A stretch of 64,000 nt of DNA from positions 16,644-80,643 of the forward strand of contig DATILD010000107.1 of assembly GCA_035476815.1 (NCBI GenBank). Direction: 5' to 3'. Positions 50,288 to 57,968 of the stretch are shown piece by piece (positions within the stretch are counted from its first letter, which is position 1; the number at the start of each line of letters is the position of its first letter). This DNA is from Methylibium sp035476815 (GTDB lineage: Bacteria; Pseudomonadota; Gammaproteobacteria; Burkholderiales; Burkholderiaceae_C). The notes beneath the pieces are model-generated. The model was not told the origin of the DNA, did no database searches, and saw nothing but the letters and a program-made list of their open reading frames with translations. The position numbers were made by a program, and so were the translations under genes.

Positions 50288-52420
50288 ATGTCAGTCCACT
50301 TCAGCGAGACCAGAACCGTGCGGGGCGCATGTCCACACGACTGTCCAGACACCTGCGCCTTTCTCTATCACGTGGAGGATGGCGTTCTCGTGGAAGTCAC
50401 CGGCGACCCTGAGCATCCGATGACTCGCGGCGGGCTGTGCGTGAAGCTCAAGAACTTTGCCGAGCATCACTACAACCCAGACAGGCTGCTCTATCCGATG
50501 CGGAGAGTCGGTCCGAAGGGCTCAGGCCAATTCGAGCGAACGACTTGGGAGGATGCCCTTGCAACGATCCACCATCGCTGGACGGAGATTATTGGCGACT
50601 ACAGTGCGGAAGCAATCATGCCGCACTCGTATCTTGGACATCAAGGAACGCTCAACGGATTGACGTCAGGCGATGCACTCTTCAATCGCCTAGGCGCGTC
50701 TGTAGCAGAGAAGACTTACTGCGAATCGGGTTCGTCGACGGCCTGGCTGATGACGGTCGGAGCGACCGGCGGACTGGACGTCGAAAGTCTCGAGTTTGCC
50801 AAGTACATCATCGTGTGGGGCATGAACATGCTCAACACCAACCTTCACGCTTGGCCGTTCATCATGAAGGCGCGGGCGAACGGTGCGAAGGTGGTCGTTA
50901 TCGACCCCATCAAAACTCGAACCGCAAAGCAGGCTGACTGGCACATCCGTATCAAGCCGGGAACCGATGCGGCGCTCGCTCTTGGAATGATGAACATCAT
51001 CATTGAAGAGAAGCTATTCGATGCCGACTATGTCGACAAGCACACGCTAGGGTTCGATCGACTGGCGAAGCGTGCTGCTGAATTCCCGCCCGAGCGCGTG
51101 CATCAGATAACGGGCATTACTTCTGACGACTTGATCCAGTTGTCTCGTGAGTATGCGACCGTTCAGCCGTCTGCCATCCGACAAGGTGTCTCGGTCGAGC
51201 GCAGTCCCGGGGGAGGTGATGCCATCCGCGCCATCACGGCGCTTCCAGCTCTTGTTGGTGCGTGGAGACACGTCGGCGGTGGTGCTGTCGAGATGCCAAT
51301 CTGGGAGTTTCCGTTCAAGCTCGACTTTATGTGCAGGCCTGACTGGATTCGACCTGGTACGCGGGTGATCAACGAGCTGGACCTCGGTCCGGCACTGACC
51401 GGACAACTGCCGCTCGACCCCCCCATCAAGTCGCTCTTCGTCTACAACTCGAACCCGGTCTCTCAAGCGCCGGCTGCCGGTCAGATCGTTGCGGGCTTGG
51501 AGCGAGAGGATCTGTTCACGGTGGTGAGCGAACTGTTCATAACTGACACCGCGAAGTACGCCGACATTCTTCTTCCGGCGGCGATGCAGGCGGAGCAATA
51601 CGACCTGATGGTGACATGGGGGCATCTGTACATGATGCTCAACCAGCCCGCTATTCGACCGCCGGGCGAGTGCGTCCCGAACATTGAGATGTTCCGGCGA
51701 CTGGCGAAGACGATGGGCTTTGATGACGAGTATTGGTCGTTGCCGCTCGATGAGATGCTCTTGCGTTCCTATGACTGGAGCGCGCCGCAAATGGAAGGCA
51801 TCACGCTCGAAAGATTGAAGCAGCGTGGGTACATCCGCCTGAACGTCGGCGCACCTGACACGCGCGCTCCTCATGCAGAAGGCAACTTCAAGACGCCATC
51901 GGGGAAGTGCGAGTTCGCGTCCAGCGCCGCCGAGTCCGGCAACTTCGTTGATCCTGTATGGCGATCCGGTTACGCGGCGATGCAGCCGCGAACGTTTGTG
52001 GACCCGGTCCCGAACTACATCCCTCCGATGGATGCAATGGGTGCGTCCTCGGCGAAGGAATTCGCACTGAGCTTGCTATCACCGAAGCCCCATGCATTCT
52101 TGAACAGTCAGTATGCCAACGAGCTCACTCAGCAGCGTCGGCAGGGGGATCAACTTGTCGTCATCCATCCAATCGACGCGGCGGCCAGGCACATAGAGAA
52201 CGGAGATTACGTACACGTCTACAACAACAGGGGGTCGTTCGACGCGCGCGCCGAAATCAGTGAAGACGTGGCAGAGGGCGTGTTGATGACCAACGTCGGG
52301 TACTGGCCTGGACTGAGTCGCAGTGGTACCGCTGTCAACTCGACCACGCCTCCCCGTCATTCGAATCTCGGCCAAGCCGGGACATTTTCCGACAACCTAG
52401 TCAATGTAAAGAAGGTCTGA
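50288..52420 (+). CDS. Molybdopterin oxidoreductase, copy 2 (FDH4-like?)
   Basis: This 710-residue enzyme is a close paralogue of the product at 41356-43488: same length and collinear, with nearly identical blocks around the [4Fe-4S] cysteines (GACPHDCPDTC, C51), AEKTYCESGSSTAW and IIVWGMNMLNTNLH. It is followed within one base by a ferredoxin and then a ferredoxin-NADP reductase, which points to a redox reaction whose electrons leave through ferredoxin. Formate is the most economical substrate given Fae nearby; a hydratase-type family member cannot be excluded. ATG 50288 follows GGAGG. Confidence 0.86.
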   Translation: MSVHFSETRTVRGACPHDCPDTCAFLYHVEDGVLVEVTGDPEHPMTRGGLCVKLKNFAEHHYNPDRLLYPMRRVGPKGSGQFERTTWEDALATIHHRWTEIIGDYSAEAIMPHSYLGHQGTLNGLTSGDALFNRLGASVAEKTYCESGSSTAWLMTVGATGGLDVESLEFAKYIIVWGMNMLNTNLHAWPFIMKARANGAKVVVIDPIKTRTAKQADWHIRIKPGTDAALALGMMNIIIEEKLFDADYVDKHTLGFDRLAKRAAEFPPERVHQITGITSDDLIQLSREYATVQPSAIRQGVSVERSPGGGDAIRAITALPALVGAWRHVGGGAVEMPIWEFPFKLDFMCRPDWIRPGTRVINELDLGPALTGQLPLDPPIKSLFVYNSNPVSQAPAAGQIVAGLEREDLFTVVSELFITDTAKYADILLPAAMQAEQYDLMVTWGHLYMMLNQPAIRPPGECVPNIEMFRRLAKTMGFDDEYWSLPLDEMLLRSYDWSAPQMEGITLERLKQRGYIRLNVGAPDTRAPHAEGNFKTPSGKCEFASSAAESGNFVDPVWRSGYAAMQPRTFVDPVPNYIPPMDAMGASSAKEFALSLLSPKPHAFLNSQYANELTQQRRQGDQLVVIHPIDAAARHIENGDYVHVYNNRGSFDARAEISEDVAEGVLMTNVGYWPGLSRSGTAVNSTTPPRHSNLGQAGTFSDNLVNVKKV

Positions 52421-52421
52421 T

Positions 52422-52727
52422 ATGCCGCACGTAGTTACCGACAATTGCAAAAGCTGTCGCTACACAGATTGCGTGGCGACTTGCCCAGTCGCGTGCTTTC
52501 ACTTAGCCGACGATCGCGTCTACATCGATCCCGCGGTGTGCATTGACTGCAGCGCCTGCATTCCAGCATGCCCAGTCCATGCGATCGTAGAAGGCATCGA
52601 CCTAGAGCCCGGTCAGATGCATTGGCTAGAGATCAACGCACAGGAAGCGAAGAAATATCCAGTCATCTCTGGGAAGCTATCTCCACTCGAAGGAGCCGCC
52701 GCACGGCGGAGTGAGCTGGGGTACTGA
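52422..52727 (+). CDS. 7Fe-type ferredoxin (FdxA-like)
   Basis: The 101-residue protein has the FdxA arrangement: C9, C12, C17, C21/C24 for the [3Fe-4S]/first cluster and C40-x2-C43-x2-C46-x3-C50 for the [4Fe-4S] cluster, then the typical LEINAQEAKKYPVI tail. It starts one base after the molybdoenzyme stop and ends one base before the reductase start, so the three are one transcription unit and presumably one electron chain. Confidence 0.95.
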   Translation: MPHVVTDNCKSCRYTDCVATCPVACFHLADDRVYIDPAVCIDCSACIPACPVHAIVEGIDLEPGQMHWLEINAQEAKKYPVISGKLSPLEGAAARRSELGY

Positions 52728-52728
52728 G

Positions 52729-54135
52729 ATGAGCGAGTTCGACAAGGCCGAGTTGGGAACTGAGCGCCGTCCCCTGCGAGTCGCAGTCGTAGGCAGCGGA
52801 CCGAGCGGCTTCTACGCCGCAGAGGCGCTCCTCCAGTCCAGACTCAAAGTAGAAGTGGACATCATCGAGCGCTTGCCGGTGCCGTATGGTCTTGTCCGCT
52901 TCGGTGTTGCGCCAGATCATGCCAAGCTGAAGTCGGTAACGGCGATCTTCGCCGGTATTGCAAGAGACACGCGTGTCCGCTACTTCGGCAACGTGACGCT
53001 CGGGATGGACGTCTCCGTCGAGCAGTTGATCGACATGTATCACGCAGTGGTGATCTCCACCGGAGCAGGCAGTGATCAACCGCTGAACATCGATGGCGAA
53101 GAGCTCGATGGGGTCTATGCGGCGCGCGACTTCGTGGGTTGGTACAACGGCCATCCAGATTGCGCTTCGAACAGTTTTGATCTCTCTCAAGAGATCGTGA
53201 CTGTTGTCGGTCAGGGGAACGTCGCAATCGACGTGTGTCGTATCCTGTCCAAGTCAGTTGACGAGCTGAAAGAAACGGACATCGCTGAGCATGCGCTCGA
53301 GGCGCTCGCTGGATCTCGGGTTAAGGAGATTCACCTTGTAGGGCGTCGCGGCCCCGTGCAGGCTAAGTTCACTCCGAAGGAGCTCCGCGAATTGGGATCC
53401 TTGGTCGGCTGGCAGCCGATTGTCGATCCAAACGATCTGAAGCTGAACTTGGCAAGTCTGGATGAGATCAGCAATCCAAACCTCGCGAATGCGAAGAAGA
53501 ACGTCGAAATTTTGAAGGGCTTCGCAGAGAAGCCTCGGGATGGGCGTCGTCCTCTGTACCTCGACTTCTTCCAGACTCCCGTGTCTTTGAGCGGAGACTG
53601 CTGCCTAAGGGCCATCGTCTTCGAGCGCCAGCGACTAGAAGGCAAAGCGATGAGTCAGGTCGCGAAGGGCACTGGCGAGCGGTTTGTTCGGCCTTCCGGT
53701 CTTCTCTTCCGTAGCGTCGGTTATCGAGGCCAGGAGATGCCTGGACTTCCGTTCGACTACAGACGTGGGGTGATTAGCAACGTCGATGGTCGCGTGGTGG
53801 ACGCATCTGGGGTTCAACTGCCGGGGCTCTATACCTCAGGTTGGATCAAGCGAGGCCCGACCGGCATCATCGGTACCAACCGCGCTTGCAGTGTCGACAC
53901 CATCGCGCGACTGATCGAGGATCTTCCTCTCCTGAAGGAGGACAAGCCGGGACGCAGCGCACTGACAGAATATCTTGACCACCATAAGCATCGGTATATC
54001 TCGTTCTCCAACTGGCTCAACATTGAACAGTTCGAGCTCGGGCGTGGTCGGGAGCGGAATAAGGCCGCTGAAAAGTTGGTGAACGTTAGCGAAATGCTCG
54101 AAGCCGCAACATCGACGGAAAGCACAGTCGCATAA
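52729..54135 (+). CDS. Ferredoxin-NADP+ reductase, adrenodoxin-reductase (FprA) type
   Basis: The 468-residue flavoprotein has the FAD motif VVGSGPSGFYAA (about 20-31), the hallmark LPVPYGLVRFGVAPDH, the NADP-binding VGQGNVAIDVCRIL and the C-terminal SGWIKRGPTGIIGTNR. Members move electrons between NADPH and ferredoxin. In this operon it would pass electrons from the molybdoenzyme and ferredoxin to NADP+, or the reverse. ATG 52729 is preferred over a GTG six codons upstream inside the ferredoxin gene. Confidence 0.95.
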   Translation: MSEFDKAELGTERRPLRVAVVGSGPSGFYAAEALLQSRLKVEVDIIERLPVPYGLVRFGVAPDHAKLKSVTAIFAGIARDTRVRYFGNVTLGMDVSVEQLIDMYHAVVISTGAGSDQPLNIDGEELDGVYAARDFVGWYNGHPDCASNSFDLSQEIVTVVGQGNVAIDVCRILSKSVDELKETDIAEHALEALAGSRVKEIHLVGRRGPVQAKFTPKELRELGSLVGWQPIVDPNDLKLNLASLDEISNPNLANAKKNVEILKGFAEKPRDGRRPLYLDFFQTPVSLSGDCCLRAIVFERQRLEGKAMSQVAKGTGERFVRPSGLLFRSVGYRGQEMPGLPFDYRRGVISNVDGRVVDASGVQLPGLYTSGWIKRGPTGIIGTNRACSVDTIARLIEDLPLLKEDKPGRSALTEYLDHHKHRYISFSNWLNIEQFELGRGRERNKAAEKLVNVSEMLEAATSTESTVA

Positions 54136-54138
54136 ATC

Positions 54139-55308
54139 ATGAACAGCACAACGGCGGCGGCCACGCCAAGGTCACGAGTGGTTCCGATCCTGCCCGAGGT
54201 CAGCCCGCTGTTGGTTGTGCCGCCGATAAAATCGCAGCAGGGTGTTGTTGGCGCGGTCGTCGATGAGTTCACTCGTCCGCTCAAGGACTTGCGGATCTCC
54301 GTGATCGATCAGTGCAACTTTCGCTGCTCCTATTGCATGCCCAGCAGCGTCTTTGGCAAGGACTACAATTTCCTATCAAGGAACAGCTTGCTCAGTGTTG
54401 CGGAGATCGGCCGCGTCGCAAGCGCCTTCGTCAGGCTCGGAGTCAGAAAAATTCGGCTGACGGGAGGCGAACCGCTATTGCGCAAGGAACTGCCGGACAT
54501 CATCGAGTCGCTCTCAAGCCTCCGGGGCGGTGACGCAGAGGTCGTCGACATCGCCATGACAACCAATGGGTCCCTTCTTGACAGAAAGGCACTGGCACTG
54601 CGGCAAGCTGGCTTGAAGCGCGTCACTGTGAGCCTGGACGCGCTCGATGACGATGTCTTCCGCGCGATGAACGATGTTGGATTCCCGGTGGCCAATGTTC
54701 TTGCTGGCATTGACGCGGCCGTCCGCGCGGGGCTTGGGCCGATCAAGGTGAACATGGTTGTCAAGCGTGGCATCAACGACGACCAGGTCGTCCCGATGGC
54801 GAAGCACTTTCGGGATCACTACGGCGCTTTGGTGAGCCTTCGCTTCATCGAGTACATGGATGTCGGTCATAGCAACGACTGGAAGATGGATGGAGTCGTT
54901 CCGTCGCAGGAGTTGGCTAGACGATTGCACGAGCAATTCGCGATCGAGCCTATGAACCAGGCGGAGGTGGGCGAGACCGCAGAGCGCTGGCGCTATCTTG
55001 ATGGACGTGGTGAGGTTGGCTTCATATCGAGCGTCACGCAGCCGTTCTGCGGTGACTGCTGTCGAGCCAGGCTCTCAGCCGACGGGAAGGTTTACACGTG
55101 CCTCTTCGGTCGCGCGGGCTACGACCTACGGGATCATCTCAGGAGTCAGCTCAGCTTGACCGGTGAGTCAGGCGCCGGTGACGAGTATCTGATGGCGCGC
55201 ATACGTGGCATCTGGTCCATCCGAGATGACAGGTATTCGGAGTCACGGTCGCGGCGCCCACGAAACGATCGATCTGATCGCGTGGAAATGCACTACATCG
55301 GCGGCTAG
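54139..55308 (+). CDS. moaA: GTP 3',8-cyclase MoaA (island copy)
   Basis: The 389-residue radical-SAM enzyme starts molybdenum cofactor synthesis. It has an N-terminal extension of about 45 residues, CNFRCSYC (C59, C63, C66), TGGEPLLR, the second cluster CGDCCRARLSADGKVYTCLF and the essential C-terminal Gly-Gly. All motifs needed for activity are present. It lies three bases after the reductase, so this operon brings part of its own cofactor supply; a housekeeping moaA is expected elsewhere. Confidence 0.94.
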   Translation: MNSTTAAATPRSRVVPILPEVSPLLVVPPIKSQQGVVGAVVDEFTRPLKDLRISVIDQCNFRCSYCMPSSVFGKDYNFLSRNSLLSVAEIGRVASAFVRLGVRKIRLTGGEPLLRKELPDIIESLSSLRGGDAEVVDIAMTTNGSLLDRKALALRQAGLKRVTVSLDALDDDVFRAMNDVGFPVANVLAGIDAAVRAGLGPIKVNMVVKRGINDDQVVPMAKHFRDHYGALVSLRFIEYMDVGHSNDWKMDGVVPSQELARRLHEQFAIEPMNQAEVGETAERWRYLDGRGEVGFISSVTQPFCGDCCRARLSADGKVYTCLFGRAGYDLRDHLRSQLSLTGESGAGDEYLMARIRGIWSIRDDRYSESRSRRPRNDRSDRVEMHYIGG

Positions 55309-55717
55309 TCAGCTTCCGTGATTTTCGGCACGGCCGACCGGAAGGTTGTGCACCGTCTGAAGCTGCACCGTGCACATCGCAAGCGGATCACTGGCCTGGC
55401 GCGCGCCCCGCGACGTCGGTCAATCGCCGACTCCTCTTTTGCGCACTCGCAAGAACACGTTGATCGCAATGCATCTTCTGTGCGAGTTGATCGCTGGCAT
55501 TGAGTCATTGCACGGATGCGACACCACGCGACATCAGGTGGCTCGGAGGGATGGTCAGTATTGATCAACTCGAGCTCGTGTTTGGCACTTTCACGCTATG
55601 TCTCGTTGGCTCTACTGGTCCACTCGGAGGCGGGGTAGTCTCCACAGACGATGCTACGGTGACCTGCGACGAATGGCACTGCGCATCGGTCCATTCATAT
55701 TGAGGAGCTTGAAGACC
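55309..55717. other. 409-base gene-free region upstream of fae
   Basis: No convincing coding frame. It contains a repeated nonamer GTTGATCGC at 55459-55467 and 55486-55494 (27-base period) that could be a regulator site, and a GAGGAG ribosome site at 55702-55707. No clear sigma-70 pair stands out. The length suggests a regulated fae promoter. Confidence 0.4.
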
Positions 55718-56227
55718 ATGGCAAAGATTGAACACATGATGATTGGCGAGGCACTCGCCGGAGACGGCGACGAAGTCGCGCACATCGACCTCATCATCGG
55801 CCCGCGAGGCTCGGCTGCCGAGACAGCGTTCGCGAACTCGCTTGTCAACAACAAGGACGGCTTCACTTCGCTGTTGGCTGTGGTTGCGCCCAACCTCCTG
55901 ACGAAGCCCGCAACGGTGATGTTCAACAAAGTCACGATCAAGGGGGCTAAGCAGGCCGTCCAGATGTTCGGCCCCGCTCAGCGAGGCGTCGCAATGGCCG
56001 TTGCGGACAGCGTTGAGGACGGGACGATTCCGAGGGACGAAGCGGACAACCTGTTCTTGTGCGTGGGCGTCTTCATCCATTGGGATGCGCAGGACGACAA
56101 GAAGATCCAAGAGTACAACTACGAGGCCGTCAAGCTGGCCATCAAGCGTGCCGTTACGGGAACGCCGAGCGCCGCTGATGTGGTGAAGCAGAAGAGCAAG
56201 TCGTCGCATCCTTTTGCTGCAGCGTAA
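55718..56227 (+). CDS. fae: Formaldehyde-activating enzyme Fae
   Basis: Fae condenses formaldehyde with tetrahydromethanopterin to methylene-H4MPT. The 169-residue product is highly similar to methylotroph Fae: GEALAGDGDEVAHIDLIIGP with catalytic His22, AETAFANSLVNNKDGF, MFNKVTIKGAKQAVQMFGPAQ, GVFIHWDAQDDKKI. ATG 55718 follows GAGGAG and a terminator is at 56351-56373. None of the other H4MPT-pathway genes is in the window. Confidence 0.96.
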   Translation: MAKIEHMMIGEALAGDGDEVAHIDLIIGPRGSAAETAFANSLVNNKDGFTSLLAVVAPNLLTKPATVMFNKVTIKGAKQAVQMFGPAQRGVAMAVADSVEDGTIPRDEADNLFLCVGVFIHWDAQDDKKIQEYNYEAVKLAIKRAVTGTPSAADVVKQKSKSSHPFAAA

Positions 56228-56350
56228 CTCGATCGCGTGAGAAGTCACGCATCCTTTCGCAGATCGCGGGCGTCGTGGCTATCGAGCGGGGGCTGTCGCG
56301 CCGTCCGAAGCAAATGTTTGTGTTCCCGGCAAACATGAGTCGACTTTTTG

Positions 56351-56373
56351 GGGCCGCACGGGCCCTTTTTTTT
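56351..56373 (+). terminator. Rho-independent terminator after fae
   Basis: GGGCC (56351-56355), loop GCACG, GGCCC (56361-56365) and eight T (56366-56373). It closes the fae transcript and suggests that the nitroreductase gene beyond has its own promoter. Confidence 0.8.
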
Positions 56374-56463
56374 GTAACCCGAACGGCGCTCGCGTAGATA
56401 AGCTCTGAAAACTTCCTATCAGGCGTACAACCCGCATCAATTGCCTTTCAATCTGCGCCTCAA

Positions 56464-57096
56464 GTGCACTGCAAGCAATCCATCTCGGACGTTGCGTCGG
56501 TCGCTTCTCGCTACGCGCAGCGGTCTGCGTGGAATGTCGTGAGCGCGTATATCCATGGTCGCCAGAACGTCGGACCGAGGCGTTTGCGCGAGCCTGGGCC
56601 CGATTCGGCGCAACTGGAGCTGTTGATCCACGCTGCAGCCGCTGCCCCAGATCATGGTCTGCTTGTGCCGTGGCGGTTCCTACTTGTTCCGCAGGACAAG
56701 CGAAGCTTGCTCGGGGATGCATTTGCAGCGGCTCTCATCGAGCGAGATCCGCTCGCCGATCATGTGAGCGTTGCACAGGCACGTGACAAAGCCTTCCGAG
56801 CTCCGGTGCTGCTGTTGGCCGTGGTGCGACTCGGATCTCCGGAGAAGAACGTTCCCGCGCAGGAGCGACTTGTTTCGCTGGGATGCGCTATCCAGAACTT
56901 GCTGCTAGCAGCTGAGGCAATGGGCTACAGCAGCGGGCTGGTGAGCGGTCAGGCGCTCAGCTCTTGTCCGCTTCGGAACCTATGTCGAATTCAAGCTGAA
57001 GAAGAAGCGACATGCTTCATAAGCATTGGCAGTGCACAGGAGAAGCGTCCAGCGCGCAAGCGCCCTCAGCTTACGGAAATCTTCGAGACTCTTTGA
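56464..57096 (+). CDS. Nitroreductase-family protein (YdjA-like)
   Basis: The product of up to 210 residues has the FMN-dependent nitroreductase pattern: RRLREPGPDSAQLELLIHAA, APDHGLLVPWRF, and LGCAIQNLLLAAEAMGYSSGLVSG. It resembles the single-domain YdjA group, which is small and has an open active site. The start is uncertain: GTG 56464 gives the longest product, but family N-termini begin near the second GTG (VVSAYIHGRQNVGPRRL). Natural substrate unknown. Confidence 0.75.
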   Translation: MHCKQSISDVASVASRYAQRSAWNVVSAYIHGRQNVGPRRLREPGPDSAQLELLIHAAAAAPDHGLLVPWRFLLVPQDKRSLLGDAFAAALIERDPLADHVSVAQARDKAFRAPVLLLAVVRLGSPEKNVPAQERLVSLGCAIQNLLLAAEAMGYSSGLVSGQALSSCPLRNLCRIQAEEEATCFISIGSAQEKRPARKRPQLTEIFETL

Positions 57097-57452
57097 ATGG
57101 AATCTTCGAGGTACCCCTACGCAACGTAGGATGCGGGGTTCGTTGTTGCCGGTCAGCCTGCTTGAGTCAAGATTGCGCTCGTCCTCATCATCCAAGTGCG
57201 ACGAGCAACCCTTTTCAGCCGACACGGATGCTGGCCTCAAACACGCCCGTGCATTAGCGACTTCAGACTGAAGTCGGCCGCCCCCGGCGAACCCGTCAAA
57301 CGTCACCTCAGTCACTGAGCGGACGTCGGGGGCGGACCTCGAATGCTCCCTGTTCAACCTCTCGCCGATCTTGTGCGATGAACGGCAGCCGTTGCTGTCC
57401 TTGGTCCCCGAACCGCGGCTCAGAGGCAACGTGCTGGGCGCGTGACGACGGC
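57097..57452. other. Gene-free stretch at the right edge of the C1 island
   Basis: These 356 bases hold short frames only, none with protein-like composition that I can support. GC content rises again to the right. I see no tRNA, integrase or clear direct repeat. Confidence 0.4.
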
Positions 57453-57968
57453 TTAACGACGCACGCTTCTGAACCAACCCCGCTGATTCCCGCCACCTTC
57501 ACGGACCAATCCTCGCCGCTGAAGTCGCTGGCATGCAGAAAGCACCGCCCAAGGGACCACTTCGAGCGCTTCCGCGATCTGCGAGTAGGGTTTCAATGCG
57601 ACGGTCAGTTTGGAGAGGACACGCGCCTCAAACTCCTCATCCACCGACTGAAGTTCCTCCCCCCAGTCGCACCAGTAGATGCGGGACCTCCAGATGATGA
57701 AGTGGCTGCAACAGCCCGTGTTGCGCCACACGGAGGGATAGAGGCTCACAGCCTGGCCATCGAAGTACAGTCGCCACGCGGGACCTGTACGCCGATCCAG
57801 GTTGATGGTGAGAACCTCACCACATCCGTCAGGGCAATGCATCGTCAGCGATCGGTCGACACCGCGGCGAACCACGACCGCCTCGCCGGGGGCACGCAAG
57901 CGCACGTCGGCCTCGTGACGATGCTCGACCGCGCCGCGAAACGCCAAGGACTGCGCGCGTTGCTTCAT
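57453..57968 (-). CDS. DUF6527-type protein of the Ubl-conjugation operon
   Basis: The 171-residue protein has cysteines in MHCPDGCGEV (C45, C49) and GCCSHFIIW...YWC (C86, C87, H89, C100), suggesting a zinc-binding or catalytic site. The C-terminal 60 residues look like a small winged helix (PWAVLSACQRLQRRGLV). DUF6527 proteins are, to my knowledge, repeatedly found in operons with bacterial ubiquitin-like proteins. The ATG overlaps the end of the kinase-fold gene by four bases. Its role, such as target binding or deconjugation, is not known from sequence. Confidence 0.75.
   Translation of the reverse strand: MKQRAQSLAFRGAVEHRHEADVRLRAPGEAVVVRRGVDRSLTMHCPDGCGEVLTINLDRRTGPAWRLYFDGQAVSLYPSVWRNTGCCSHFIIWRSRIYWCDWGEELQSVDEEFEARVLSKLTVALKPYSQIAEALEVVPWAVLSACQRLQRRGLVREGGGNQRGWFRSVRR

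Noticed and set aside
55579..55597. TTGGCAC near 55580 as part of a sigma-54 promoter for fae
   Set aside because: The GC doublet of the -12 element is one base out of register and the rest does not fit TTGCW.
37450..57272. The 12-mer CTTCAGACTGAA at 37450-37461 and 57261-57272 as possible attachment repeats of the island
   Set aside because: Many identical 12-mer pairs are expected by chance in 64 kb, the flanks do not match, and no integrase or tRNA is present.
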